Part shown: positions 34,558-43,516 of the stretch, one piece after another
Position numbering within the stretch: the stretch's first letter is position 1
How the letters are laid out: each line of letters opens with the position of its first letter
Made by a program: the position numbers and the translations under genes
Notes under the pieces: generated by a model
Seen by the model: only the letters and a program-made list of their open reading frames with translations
Databases searched by the model: none
Told to the model about the DNA's origin: nothing
NCBI RefSeq assembly: GCF_018343695.1
Contig: NZ_JAGYPJ010000001.1
Location: 3,149,992 to 3,213,991, forward strand
Length of the DNA: 64,000 bases
Source: Lederbergia citrisecunda
Lineage (GTDB): Bacteria; Bacillota; Bacilli; Bacillales; Bacillaceae_C
Direction: 5' to 3'

Positions 34558-36570
34558 TTATTCAATACGATCGTTCAAAGTAACACTTTCAATATAATTA
34601 ATAAATCTTCTTAATTCTCTTGCTTGTTCCCTATTGATTTCTCCTGCCTGATACATCTCATGAATCTTTGAACGCTCTACATCCATCACTTTAATACGAA
34701 GTTCATCTTTTTGTTCTTCTATTTTTTCATTATAACGGACAGATGGCTTTTTTAATCGCTCGATCAATCTTTTATAATCAAGAATGACCTCATAAACCAT
34801 ATCATTTTTTTCAAAGCGTTTTGAGGTTTCTTCTAACGTTTCAATCGCTGCTTGTAATGCTTTTATTTGGATTTGCTTCCCTAAACGTAGTTTGGCATTA
34901 TTGTTTTTTCTAATATGTAATCTAAAGTGTTTTAAGCCTCTAAAAGCTAATCCGATAAGATACATAAATCTTGACCGTATATTGTTTGAAAGAACTTCCT
35001 CCCGATGGTTTAGCGATTTTTCAAAGGCTTTAAAGACGTCTTCGTCCATACCCTTTTTATCAATTAATTCTTGAATATATTTTCTCTCAGCTTTTAAACC
35101 GATTAATCGTATTTCAGCCATTTTTTGTTGTTCTTCAGCCGTATCTTCATCTTTCCTTCGTTTCGGGTGGATCTGTTGTAATTTCATTTTATATTCGTTC
35201 ATCAGCTCATATGCAGCCGTTTTATTTTCTTCATCTATCTCCATTCCAATTGTTTGAATCGCCGCAAGCAAAATCTTCCTTTTTGCTTTTATTACATCCA
35301 TTTCGGACGTTACTGTAGGAGCGTTTTTACTTAAAAGTGGCAGGAATACTGTTGCAGATACTAACGTAAAAAGAATAACACCTGCAGCCAAAAACAGAAT
35401 TAATGATCGTTCAGGAAATGCATTTCCATTCATGATAAGGTACGGGATCGAAAGAACTCCTGCCATTGTAACTGCGCCCCGAACTCCTGTTAAACTGATG
35501 AATAAACCCGTCTTTAAACTCGGTTTGATGGACTCGTTTAATTTATTGTATCGATAAGCTGAATATGAAAAAATATACGACCAAATAAAACGGATACTTA
35601 ATATAACAAAGCCAATCATAATAACGTATAAAACAGCTAAACCATTCCCGATATCGGGATTTTCCACTGTAGCCGCCATAGAGGAAGGGATATTTAAGCC
35701 TAATAAAAGAAAAACAATACCGTTTAAAATAAATAGTACAATCGTCCAAATATTTTCTGTGAGTACTTGCTCATCGGCGTTCAACGTTTCCGTACGTTCT
35801 CTAATAAGCGTATGTACAATTCCCGCCATTACAACAGCAATTACTCCAGAAGCATGGAAAAACTCCTCCGCAATCACATATATAAGAAACGGAGCTATAA
35901 TTTGTAACAACGAATGGAAAGTCACATCTTGGATTCCTTGTTTCCGAAGCGTGAAACGGACCCACATGATGAGAAGACTAAGAATAACCCCCAATATAGC
36001 CCCAGCTAAAAACATATATACAAAGTCAACAGTGGCTTTTGATAATGAAAAATAACCTGTCACGACAGCCGCTACTGCATAATTGAATGCAACTAGGCCA
36101 GACGCATCATTGATTAATGATTCACCTCTCACTAAATTCAATACTCTTTCCGGAATATGTATTCGTTTCGAAATTCCATTCACGGCTACGGGATCGGTAG
36201 GTGATAAAATAGCGGCTAAAGCAAAAGCGGCTGGTAGCGGGATACTCGGTATCATCCAATGAATAAAAAAACCACCGACCATTGTTGTTAGAAGAACTAG
36301 AACAATGGCGTTTCCAAAAATAGGCGCTCTCATCTTCCATAATTCCTTACGAGGATAATGTCTCCCATCGTTATATAATAGCGGAGCTACGAATAACAAT
36401 AAAAACCATTCTGTTTCAATAGTGAATGAAGTGTCTTTAATGAAAAAAGCGAGGACGATTCCAAGTGCTATTTGGGTTAATGCTGTAGGAATAAATGGTA
36501 TATAGTGACTTATGACATTTGAAATTAATAGACAAACCAACAATAATATTACAGCCATCAATAACTCCAT
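34558..36570 (-). CDS. nhaK: Na+(K+)/H+ antiporter NhaK
   Basis: The 670-residue protein matches CPA1-family NhaK (YvgP) in length. It has about 12 membrane helices with the ion-site ALAAILSPTDPVAVNGI (about residues 120-136), then RGESLINDASGLVAFNYA, both diagnostic of the family. A cytoplasmic C-terminal domain of about 250 charged residues follows helix 12. It exchanges Na+ or K+ for H+ across the membrane and supports pH and salt tolerance. AGAAGGGAA precedes the ATG. It is monocistronic apart from an orphan frame behind it. Confidence 0.9.
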   Translation of the reverse strand: MELLMAVILLLVCLLISNVISHYIPFIPTALTQIALGIVLAFFIKDTSFTIETEWFLLLFVAPLLYNDGRHYPRKELWKMRAPIFGNAIVLVLLTTMVGGFFIHWMIPSIPLPAAFALAAILSPTDPVAVNGISKRIHIPERVLNLVRGESLINDASGLVAFNYAVAAVVTGYFSLSKATVDFVYMFLAGAILGVILSLLIMWVRFTLRKQGIQDVTFHSLLQIIAPFLIYVIAEEFFHASGVIAVVMAGIVHTLIRERTETLNADEQVLTENIWTIVLFILNGIVFLLLGLNIPSSMAATVENPDIGNGLAVLYVIMIGFVILSIRFIWSYIFSYSAYRYNKLNESIKPSLKTGLFISLTGVRGAVTMAGVLSIPYLIMNGNAFPERSLILFLAAGVILFTLVSATVFLPLLSKNAPTVTSEMDVIKAKRKILLAAIQTIGMEIDEENKTAAYELMNEYKMKLQQIHPKRRKDEDTAEEQQKMAEIRLIGLKAERKYIQELIDKKGMDEDVFKAFEKSLNHREEVLSNNIRSRFMYLIGLAFRGLKHFRLHIRKNNNAKLRLGKQIQIKALQAAIETLEETSKRFEKNDMVYEVILDYKRLIERLKKPSVRYNEKIEEQKDELRIKVMDVERSKIHEMYQAGEINREQARELRRFINYIESVTLNDRIE

Positions 36571-36660
36571 ATAGCCAATTCCCTTCTAATGGACTACTTT
36601 ACTTTGGTATACCATTATCATTACTCCAATATCGACCATTTACTTAAATTTTATATAAAA

Positions 36661-36744
36661 AAGTCTGTATGGAAAAGTATTTAATCCATACAGACAAACA
36701 GAAAAGAACACAAAGCCCCTCCCTTTTTATTCAGGAAGAGGCTT
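36661..36744 (-). terminator. Tandem terminators after the purine salvage operon
   Basis: Two hairpins lie in tandem. The first on the minus strand is AAGCCTCTTCC/GGGAGGGGCTT (36744-36713). The second is GTCTGTATGGA/TCCATACAGAC (36695-36663), followed by TTTTTTATAT. Together they end the NCS2-phosphoribosyltransferase transcript. Confidence 0.75.
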
Positions 36745-36759
36745 AATCTTTATCTATAA

Positions 36760-37299
36760 TTACTTTTCAAAAAGCGGCAGATATTCCAAATAAAAAATAT
36801 CCTCTCTATCTTTTGCGTCACCTTCAGCAAGGATAGCGGCTTTAGCGGCAACAATGGCACCTGCTTCTTTGACCAATTCTTCAAGTACTCTAAGCGATTC
36901 GCCTGTACTAATCACATCATCGACCAAAGCTACACGTTTTCCTTTAATAAACTCAGCATCCGCTCCATCCAGGCATAGCAGCTGCTCTTTTTGAGTCGTA
37001 ATGGATGTGACTTTATTAAGTAGAGGTGCATCCATATAAGGCTTTACGTTTTTTCTTGCTACGACATAACGAGACATTCCGAGCTGCTTTGAAAGCTCAT
37101 ACACGAAAGGAATCCCCTTTGCTTCTGCGGTAACAAGAACGTCGACCTCTGGTAATTTTTTTGCCAATAACGGAGCTGATTTACTAACAATTTCAGTGTC
37201 ACCGAGAATGACAAAGCTCGCTATGCTCAATGTATCCGAAATAGGGATAATCGGTAATTCCCGTGTCACTTCTCCAATTTGCAAAGTATATGTTTTCAT
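36760..37299 (-). CDS. Purine phosphoribosyltransferase (Apt-like)
   Basis: The 179-residue protein has the type I PRTase PRPP loop RVALVDDVISTGESLRVLEEL (about residues 118-138) and an N-terminal VLVTAEAKGIPFVYELSKQLG block typical of Apt/Xpt-like enzymes. It would convert a free purine base and PRPP to the nucleotide in the cytosol. The base specificity is not clear from sequence; control by a guanine riboswitch points to guanine or xanthine salvage rather than adenine. GGAGGG precedes the ATG, and it follows the NCS2 permease within 13 bp. Confidence 0.82.
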   Translation of the reverse strand: MKTYTLQIGEVTRELPIIPISDTLSIASFVILGDTEIVSKSAPLLAKKLPEVDVLVTAEAKGIPFVYELSKQLGMSRYVVARKNVKPYMDAPLLNKVTSITTQKEQLLCLDGADAEFIKGKRVALVDDVISTGESLRVLEELVKEAGAIVAAKAAILAEGDAKDREDIFYLEYLPLFEK

Positions 37300-37312
37300 T
37301 TAGAACCCTCCA

Positions 37313-38389
37313 TCAAAATCCAAATACGTTCATTAAAAATTGAACAACTACACCTGAAAGCATACCGAGGAATGGATCTGTAATAGCAGTCACAATCATA
37401 GTGATGGCACCGACAATTCCAGAGCCCGCTCCTTCTCCCGTCAATGCAGTAATCGCATTACCCGGAAGTGTCACAATAGCACCTAATACAAAAAGGAAAC
37501 CAGCTATTGAAGCACTTGGAACAAACTTACCGATTTTCGGTAATAAACCTGATAATAAAATGACCGCCATCAATACCATCATCAACACACCTGACCAAAC
37601 AGCATGGGGGGCGCTTGAAGTTGCAGAAATGATGATTTCTACTGGTGCACCACCAAAGAAAGATGAAACCATATCAGCGAAACTACTAATAACTGTAAGT
37701 ACATCGACATTAACGGCTTTATTAGCAATTTCACCGTTGATTTTTCCAAAAGCAATATTCGCTCCGATATTCAAGCAGACCATTGCAAGAGCCCCGCGTA
37801 AAACGCTTGGATTCATGATCAACTTCTGGCGCATAAAGCCATCTTTTATTGATTCCTGCTTCACGATAGATTCATTTTTATTTTTTGAAAAAAAGTAACG
37901 AACAATACTGGATAAAATGACAGAAGCTGTAATGGTATACACTAAATCCTTTGTTGCAAAATAAACGACAAGTGCACTTGCCATCGAAGTTATCCCACTA
38001 ATTTTATCGCTCTTTGCCATGTCCCAAGACACTTTTGAAAGCATAATCCCGACACCAGCCATCATTCCCGTTGTAATGATTGGCCCGATCCAAGTGATCA
38101 AAGACTCTAAAAACCCAAAAAGGCCGATTATGAGCAGAATGGCACCACCGAAAAAGATCATCGATAATCTTTCACGCATGCTTCTACCCATCGTACCAGC
38201 CAATGTAATCGTCTCTGCTTGATATGAAATGACAGCAACATTACTTGTTGCGGCATTTCCAACTGCACCAATGAGAAAAGCAGCAGCAGTCGGAATGGTT
38301 GCAAAACCAAAAGTCATTGCTAATAAACCTTGCGGGAGTCCATTTAATACTCCACTTAAAGCAGCCAAAATATCTTTCCAAATTTCCAT
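37313..38389 (-). CDS. NCS2-like purine permease
   Basis: The 358-residue membrane protein resembles the xanthine/uracil (NCS2) transporter group. It has about ten to twelve hydrophobic segments and Ala/Gly-rich ion-path motifs such as LIGAVGNAATSNVAVISYQAETITLAGTMGRSMRERLSM. It is shorter than PbuG or PbuX-type permeases (over 430 residues). It should import a purine base that the co-encoded phosphoribosyltransferase then traps. It is the first gene after a guanine riboswitch. GAGGGGA precedes the ATG. Confidence 0.82.
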   Translation of the reverse strand: MEIWKDILAALSGVLNGLPQGLLAMTFGFATIPTAAAFLIGAVGNAATSNVAVISYQAETITLAGTMGRSMRERLSMIFFGGAILLIIGLFGFLESLITWIGPIITTGMMAGVGIMLSKVSWDMAKSDKISGITSMASALVVYFATKDLVYTITASVILSSIVRYFFSKNKNESIVKQESIKDGFMRQKLIMNPSVLRGALAMVCLNIGANIAFGKINGEIANKAVNVDVLTVISSFADMVSSFFGGAPVEIIISATSSAPHAVWSGVLMMVLMAVILLSGLLPKIGKFVPSASIAGFLFVLGAIVTLPGNAITALTGEGAGSGIVGAITMIVTAITDPFLGMLSGVVVQFLMNVFGF

Positions 38390-38721
38390 GTTGATCCCCT
38401 CTCATCACACCATCGCTACGGAATACAACTCATATGAGAAGTATAGTGAATGGGACTTGTAGAAAAGAGCAAGCTTGACGATAATCCTCGTATGAACCAC
38501 ATGGACTCACCAATAACACGATAAGCTTCCTTTGATCAATACAACAGCAAATGATCATGTGATACAAAGGTTAGCGTTAACTAAACTTAAGAGGCTTATC
38601 AATGTCGAGTTATCTTTTGGAAAGTCTCGTAGTTTACGAGTCTATACAGCTTGTACTAGTCAATACAAAGTCAATATAAAAGAAGTGAGAGAACATCTTA
38701 ATAGATGAAATCATGTCCTTT
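38390..38721 (-). other. Long leader between guanine aptamer and the purine permease
   Basis: About 330 nt separate the aptamer from the permease start. There is no gene. Small dyads occur (for example CTCGTAAACTACGAG near 38625-38642 and CCTTTG/CAAAGG arms at 38530-38572), but I see no hairpin with a following T run that would form a classic terminator. The expression platform is therefore not evident. Confidence 0.45.
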
Positions 38722-38791
38722 TATCCATAGTAGAGCAATTATGGTTGCTCCGTAGAAACTCCTAAACCAGATTATTAGGATTATATGGATG
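38722..38791 (-). promoter_or_regulatory. Guanine riboswitch aptamer
   Basis: On the minus strand, ATCCATATAATCCTAATAAT, CTGGTTTAGGAG, TTTCTACGGAGCAACC and GCTCTACTATGGAT match the purine aptamer: P1 ATCCATA/TATGGAT, P2 CCTAA/TTAGG and P3 GAGCAA/TTGCTC. The discriminating base before TATGG is C, which selects guanine or hypoxanthine rather than adenine. It precedes a purine permease and a phosphoribosyltransferase. Confidence 0.93.
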
Positions 38792-38862
38792 GGTGTTTGT
38801 TGTATTTTTTTTTGGCAAAATAAAAATATCACAAAAAAAAGACATGTACAATCTTTTTTTTA

Positions 38863-38903
38863 GGCACCGACACAACGTGAAAACGTTTCATAGTGTCGGT
38901 GCC
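38863..38903. repeat. GGCACCGACAC hairpin
   Basis: GGCACCGACAC and GTGTCGGTGCC form an 11-bp perfect stem. The T tract lies before it on the plus strand, so it is not a normal terminator for either neighbour. Similar GTGTCGGTGCC elements recur between genes in Bacillus, from memory, so a small mobile repeat is likely. Confidence 0.5.
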
Positions 38904-38913
38904 GAATATTGAA

Positions 38914-39354
38914 CTACATTGAAATTTTATAAACAATTTTGCTAATATTTTCTTCAGCTTCTTTATGCGCACCTACTAAATGCGTATCTTCTGGAAAACA
39001 AATCAAGGCATATCCCTTTTCCAAATAACCGCAAAATTTTCTTTCGGATAATACGTCTCCGAAGAAAATATCATTGTTAGGATCGTATCCCGTTATATTC
39101 GTTAAATCTTGAACATTCGCAACCTCTACATATTCCCTTCCCTCTAAAACAATATGAATATCAATATATTTCTTGTGCGCCTCATATCTTTTTTCATTCA
39201 GAATAGTAGTTGTAAATGCAATTTTATTTTTTTGAAAATCATCCGATGCGTTCTGATCTTCCCTTAGACCTGCAGTAATATCTTGAATAGCACTATTTAA
39301 TTTTTGATTGTTAAAAATATACTGCCCTAAATTCTCTAACTTATCGTATATCAT
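38914..39354 (-). CDS. YhcH/YjgK/YiaL family protein
   Basis: The 146-residue protein belongs to the YhcH/YjgK/YiaL beta-barrel family: RYEAHKKYIDIHIVLEGREYVEVA (metal-site region with His and Asp), then FPEDTHLVGAHKEAEENISKIVYKI. Relatives occur with sugar or sialic acid catabolism, often as anomerase-like or unknown enzymes. No such genes are adjacent here. AAAGGGG precedes the ATG. Single gene. Confidence 0.78.
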   Translation of the reverse strand: MIYDKLENLGQYIFNNQKLNSAIQDITAGLREDQNASDDFQKNKIAFTTTILNEKRYEAHKKYIDIHIVLEGREYVEVANVQDLTNITGYDPNNDIFFGDVLSERKFCGYLEKGYALICFPEDTHLVGAHKEAEENISKIVYKISM

Positions 39355-39409
39355 GTTAGCATTTCCCCTTTGAAATAAAATCCGAGTAACTGATAATGTT
39401 TAAATAAAA

Positions 39410-39790
39410 TTACACCATTATACCGTGCAAACCACCTAACAGTGTAAAGATAATAAGGTGATCACCAATCGCAATGATAAATGATTTTTTATTTACCAAG
39501 CCAAACAGTGTGTTTTTCAAATAAACAAGTGAAATAATCACACCTACCATAAAACCTATTGTTAAACCTTCTACAATACCTTCTGATCCAGATGCTTGAA
39601 TGATAGTAGCCATAAAAAATGAACTGATAAACGCTATGATAACAGAAACGACATACTTAATTGGACCACTGTCTTGATTTCCTTTTTTGCTTGAAAGCAA
39701 AATTGAATAATAAACTGCTCCATATATCATATACAAAAATCCACCAATAATAATAGCTATGTAATTTAATCCATTCCAATCAATTAACAT
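39410..39790 (-). CDS. DUF1761 family membrane protein
   Basis: The 126-residue protein has four membrane segments and the DUF1761 pattern: YIAIIIGGFLYMIYGAVYYSILL at the start and AIGDHLIIFTLLGGLHGIMV at the end. Function is unknown for the family. GGAGGGTG precedes the ATG. It lies between the metallophosphoesterase and the YhcH-like gene, all on the minus strand, but gaps are too long to claim an operon. Confidence 0.72.
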   Translation of the reverse strand: MLIDWNGLNYIAIIIGGFLYMIYGAVYYSILLSSKKGNQDSGPIKYVVSVIIAFISSFFMATIIQASGSEGIVEGLTIGFMVGVIISLVYLKNTLFGLVNKKSFIIAIGDHLIIFTLLGGLHGIMV

Positions 39791-39996
39791 CTACACCCTC
39801 CATCTTCTTTAGTGTTCCATTCGTCATTAATCCTATATGTGGAATTGCTGATACCTATATAAGAACTCTGGAAACACAATTGTTTCACCTTTCTTATATT
39901 CCTCATGATTTTCAGTATAGCTGTTAAACAGGGTGTCTTCTACTAAAAATTTCACCTATAAGTTACGTTTTTTCCCATTCGCTCGGAAATTGATTC

Positions 39997-40494
39997 TCAA
40001 GCCTTATCATCAAAAAATACATGTTCTAAAGCTATTTCCTTTGTAATAGACAGTACCCCGAAGGAAAACTGCTTTTGTCTCCGTTTATCTGTTGGGGAAC
40101 CAGGATTAAAGAGCGTCATGTTTCCTACCTTTTTTATTAATGGTATATGGGAATGTCCGAAAATCAGAAGATTGATTTGTTCATCCTTAAACATGTCCAA
40201 TGCCCTTCTCTCCGTTGTTTTTCCTTTACCATCGCCATGTGTCAATCCAATTGTGTACGATCCAATCTTTAGAATCTTCTTTTTACCGAAGAAACTCTGC
40301 AAATCCTCACCGTCTATATTCCCTGCAACTCCTTCCACTGGAGCATATTCCCTCAATTTTTCATAAACCTCGAATGTTTGCCAGTCGCCAGCGTGAAGAA
40401 TCAAATCCGTGTTTTTAAACTCATCGACTAATCGAGAAGGAAGCTTTTTTGCCATCTTTGGCATATGAGTGTCGGCGATAATTACAATTTTCAA
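39997..40494 (-). CDS. Metallophosphoesterase (YfcE-like)
   Basis: The 165-residue protein has the metal-binding motifs of the YfcE/MJ0936-type phosphodiesterase family: IADTHMPK (Asp and His), LHAGDWQ (Asp), GVAGNIDGED (Asn), LTHGDGKG (His) and IFGHSHIP (two His). It would hydrolyse phosphodiesters with two bound metals in the cytosol; physiological substrates are unknown. The start is TTG 40494, with GGAGGGG at good spacing. Divergent from the next gene. Confidence 0.86.
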   Translation of the reverse strand: MKIVIIADTHMPKMAKKLPSRLVDEFKNTDLILHAGDWQTFEVYEKLREYAPVEGVAGNIDGEDLQSFFGKKKILKIGSYTIGLTHGDGKGKTTERRALDMFKDEQINLLIFGHSHIPLIKKVGNMTLFNPGSPTDKRRQKQFSFGVLSITKEIALEHVFFDDKA

Positions 40495-40662
40495 TTTTAC
40501 CCCTCCTTTTTTGAAGCTTTGCCATTAATCAGTTTAATTAAATCAGTAATATAATCTTTTATGCAAAATAGGTTGTCCCATAATTAATGTAGTAAATACA
40601 TTTTAATAGTTTTCACCATCCTTACCCACTTGATGTATTATTTAATTGGAGGTGTGTGTTGT

Positions 40663-41271
40663 TTGCTTAAGATAAAAAAACAAGATTTTGATTCACTGCC
40701 AATTTCTGAACTTAGTCAAAGATGTTTTGAACCCCTTATTTCGTTATATAAAAGCAAAATAGCGGTAGAAACAAATAGTAGTATTCTCGGATTTAAAGAG
40801 GGTTTTTATGAGCAACTGAGTGAAGGTCAAAAAGCGTTGTTTATGTTTTATGTTTACTATAATCATGCAAGGAAATCGCATATTGAATGTTATTGGTGGA
40901 GTGCTTATTTTATGGCTCAGCCCAAAAGTTGGTCAGCAATCAAGGCTGGAATGAAGCACTTTAAGGATGACTCTATGATCCAACTTCTCGAGAATATCGA
41001 ACAAAAATTGAAGCAACACGATTACCCCCAAACACTTGAAAACTTTGCAGTCACTCGGGAAGAACTAAACAGAAATAAAGACCTAGAAGCATCTTTTAAA
41101 TCTCTATATACATTATTGGAAATCACCTCTCCCATTACCATAAGAAAAATAAATGACTATATTAATAGAAACCCGCGAGAATTTTTTGAGATAGAAGACC
41201 AGTGTTTTACCGTTTCCCAGAAAGATTGTTATGGAAAAGCCCTCTGCCTTTCAATTCCTTCTAGGAGGTAA
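40663..41271 (+). CDS. Uncharacterised 202-residue protein
   Basis: I do not recognise this family. The product is soluble, helical and rich in aromatic residues, with LSEGQKALFMFYVYYNHARKSHIECYWWSAYFMAQPKSW (about residues 50-88) as the most distinctive block. It has no signal peptide, membrane helix or metal motif. TTG 40663 is preferred since GGAGG lies about 10 nt upstream and the codons before it (YLIGGVCC) are the leader itself. It is monocistronic with a strong terminator. A Bacillus-restricted conserved protein is plausible. Confidence 0.55.
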   Translation: MLKIKKQDFDSLPISELSQRCFEPLISLYKSKIAVETNSSILGFKEGFYEQLSEGQKALFMFYVYYNHARKSHIECYWWSAYFMAQPKSWSAIKAGMKHFKDDSMIQLLENIEQKLKQHDYPQTLENFAVTREELNRNKDLEASFKSLYTLLEITSPITIRKINDYINRNPREFFEIEDQCFTVSQKDCYGKALCLSIPSRR

Positions 41272-41279
41272 ACTTGCAT

Positions 41280-41318
41280 AAAACAATCCTTTCCGTAAGG
41301 TGGAAAGGATTGTTTTTG
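41280..41318 (+). terminator. Terminator of the uncharacterised gene
   Basis: AAAACAATCCTTTCC pairs with GGAAAGGATTGTTTT (15 bp), followed by TTGAAAG. Confidence 0.85.
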
Positions 41319-41470
41319 AAAGCTATATAACTTTTCGATCCCAGTGACCATGCATTGTTACAGCTTCGATAAACTTTTGAGCAAATTGATATTATTGTCT
41401 ATCATAACTCCTGGAATAGGAGCAAACAACTATTTATAATTCTATATGCTAGGTGAAAAATCTATTATAT

Positions 41471-42529
41471 TCATTCATTACTGCTTATCATCTTTTTCAC
41501 TAATTCCTTATTGCGGTTTGTAAATCTATCATTATGTGAGGAAACCATTGCAACTTTATCAGCATCCGGCTGGATAAATGTTTTGGCTTTGTTTACAGCA
41601 TTCGCAGCATCTTGAAAAGCACCAGCAATTAATTGCAACTTCCCTTCATGCATAAGAATATCTCCAGCAGCGTAAAGACCCTCTATCGAAGATTCGCTCG
41701 AAGCATTTCCTGCGATATAGAAATCATCGATTCTATCAATTTTCAATTCGCTGTTTACCAGTAAAGTCGTATCTTGTTCATAACCATGATTGATCACAAC
41801 TTCATCAATGGAAACATACGAAACCTCTCCTGTTTCATGATTAGTTAGTTCAACACGCTCGATCACTTCATGGTTTGCGCATGCTACTAATTTTGTAATG
41901 GAAGTATTAAAGAGACAAATGGCAGAACTATTTAATAACTGTGTAACTTGCGACTCATGACCGGCCAATTCACTTTTTCTATAAGTCAGATACACTTTTT
42001 CTGCGACGGGCTCTAATTCATTAGCCCAGTCAATGGCAGAATTACCTCCACCCGAAATGATGACCGTTTTATTTTTAAAATGCTTTAATGACTTCACTGT
42101 GTAATGTAAATTAGACACTTCAAATCTCTCTGCACCTTCAATATTCAACTTTTGCGGATTTAATATTCCACTTCCAACAGCCACTATGACCGTTTTGGAA
42201 TAGTGCTTCTCTCCAGATGAAGCATGTAATACAAAAACACCATTCTCATCGCGTGAAATCGACTCTACTTTCTCATTTAACACAACTTCGGGATTAAATG
42301 TGAGACCTTGTTCTACAAGCTGTTCTATAAGCTTTGCACCCGGAATCGGAGTGAGCCCTCCTACATCCCAAATCATTTTTTCGGGATATACATGAACTTT
42401 TCCTCCTAATTGTGGTTGATATTCAATAAGTTTTGTCTTCATTTCCCTTAAACCGCTATAAAAAGTGGCATATAGCCCTGCTGGTCCCCCTCCAATTACA
42501 GTTACATCCAATAAATCGTATTGACCCAT
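41471..42529 (-). CDS. ycgT: Ferredoxin/flavodoxin--NADP reductase, thioredoxin-reductase-like (YcgT-like)
   Basis: The protein of about 352 residues is a flavoprotein of the thioredoxin-reductase-like ferredoxin-NADP reductase type. It has the FAD motif VIGGGPAGLYATFYSG (about residues 10-25), the NADPH motif VIISGGGNSAIDWA (about 160), no CxxC pair, and GLYAAGDIL near the end. It would supply electrons to ferredoxin or flavodoxin, and could release iron from siderophores. ATG 42529 fits GGGAG better than ATG 42535. It is divergent from fhuCDBG across two Fur boxes, as expected for the Fur-regulated YcgT. Confidence 0.86.
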   Translation of the reverse strand: MGQYDLLDVTVIGGGPAGLYATFYSGLREMKTKLIEYQPQLGGKVHVYPEKMIWDVGGLTPIPGAKLIEQLVEQGLTFNPEVVLNEKVESISRDENGVFVLHASSGEKHYSKTVIVAVGSGILNPQKLNIEGAERFEVSNLHYTVKSLKHFKNKTVIISGGGNSAIDWANELEPVAEKVYLTYRKSELAGHESQVTQLLNSSAICLFNTSITKLVACANHEVIERVELTNHETGEVSYVSIDEVVINHGYEQDTTLLVNSELKIDRIDDFYIAGNASSESSIEGLYAAGDILMHEGKLQLIAGAFQDAANAVNKAKTFIQPDADKVAMVSSHNDRFTNRNKELVKKMISSNE

Positions 42530-42560
42530 TCTCATTCACTCCCATGAAATATTGCATAAT

Positions 42561-42575
42561 TGATAATCATTCTCA
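42561..42575. promoter_or_regulatory. Fur box 1 (ycgT side)
   Basis: TGATAAT-C-ATTCTCA is a near-perfect 7-1-7 Fur box, 32 bp upstream of the ycgT start. Confidence 0.85.
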
Positions 42576-42584
42576 ATATAATTG

Positions 42585-42613
42585 TTGACAAGAGAATACA
42601 GCACTATTATAGT
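42585..42613 (+). promoter_or_regulatory. Promoter of fhuCDBG
   Basis: TTGACA (42585-42590) and TATAGT (42608-42613) have 17-bp spacing. The second Fur box follows at about +12. Confidence 0.7.
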
Positions 42614-42630
42614 TATCATTATAACGATAA

Positions 42631-42645
42631 TGATAATCATTCTCA
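42631..42645 (+). promoter_or_regulatory. Fur box 2 (fhuC side)
   Basis: TGATAAT-C-ATTCTCA repeats the first box exactly. The bases before it (CGATAA) extend it into overlapping GATAAT hexamers. Confidence 0.88.
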
Positions 42646-42673
42646 ATTGTTTTATTAGTATGGAGGTGAAATA

Positions 42674-43516
42674 ATGGTTCGTCTGTATACAAATGGATTA
42701 AACATAAGCTATGGTGAACGTTTAATTGTGAAGAACCTTAGCGTGGAAATACCCGATAAAAAAATCACAACTATTATCGGATCTAATGGTTGCGGGAAAT
42801 CAACATTGTTAAAAGCCATTACACGCATCATCTCACATCAATCGGGAACTATTGTGTTAGATGGTAAACATATCTCTAAAGAAAATACAAAAACGCTCGC
42901 TAAAAAAATGGCTATCCTCCCACAAACTCCCGAAAGTGCTAGTGGATTAACAGTAGGGGAATTAGTTTCTTACGGGCGATTTCCTTATCAAAACGGCTTC
43001 GGAAGTTTAACGAAGCATGATTATGAAGTGATTGATTGGGCACTTGAAGTCACAGGAACAATTGACTTTAAATTTCGTCCTGTCGATGCTCTTTCCGGTG
43101 GTCAACGCCAACGTGTTTGGATTGCAATGGCTCTTGCACAAGAGACGGATATCATCTTCCTTGATGAACCGACAACGTATTTAGACATGGCGCACCAACT
43201 TGAGGTTTTAGAGCTTTTGCAAAAACTCAATGCGGAACAGGATCGCACGATCATCATGGTCCTCCACGATCTAAACCAAGCAGCTCGTTTTGCCGATTAC
43301 ATCATTGCTTTAAAAGATGGTGAAATCGTGAAAGCTGGTTCTTGTGAAGAAGTAATCAGTCATGAAGTACTGAAAAAAGTGTTTCAGATTGATGCGGAAA
43401 TAGGGCGCGATCCGAGAACAAATAAACCGATGTGTATCACATACAATTTATTAAAAGGAGAAGAAGAAAATGAAGAAATTATTAATACCGTTTCTCTTGT
43501 TGCTGCTAATCATTAG
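42674..43516 (+). CDS. fhuC: Hydroxamate-siderophore ABC transporter ATP-binding protein (FhuC-like)
   Basis: The 280-residue ABC ATPase has Walker A IGSNGCGKST (about residues 36-45), signature LSGGQRQR, Walker B IIFLDEPTTYLD and the VLHDLNQAARFAD switch of the FecE/FhuC group. It powers siderophore import. The conserved domain is complete at CITYNLL; the last 18 residues read through the start of the next gene. AGGTG precedes the ATG. The gene is first in the Fur-box fhuCDBG operon and overlaps fhuD by 47 nt. Confidence 0.9.
   Translation: MVRLYTNGLNISYGERLIVKNLSVEIPDKKITTIIGSNGCGKSTLLKAITRIISHQSGTIVLDGKHISKENTKTLAKKMAILPQTPESASGLTVGELVSYGRFPYQNGFGSLTKHDYEVIDWALEVTGTIDFKFRPVDALSGGQRQRVWIAMALAQETDIIFLDEPTTYLDMAHQLEVLELLQKLNAEQDRTIIMVLHDLNQAARFADYIIALKDGEIVKAGSCEEVISHEVLKKVFQIDAEIGRDPRTNKPMCITYNLLKGEEENEEIINTVSLVAANH

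Noticed and set aside
38863-38903. GGCACCGACAC hairpin as a terminator
   Set aside because: Neither strand has a T run after the stem, so it was listed as a repeat instead.
41319-41470. Short minus-strand fragment (FAQKFIEAVTMHGHWDRK)
   Set aside because: It looks protein-like but only about 22 codons are open before a stop, too short to assign as a gene remnant.
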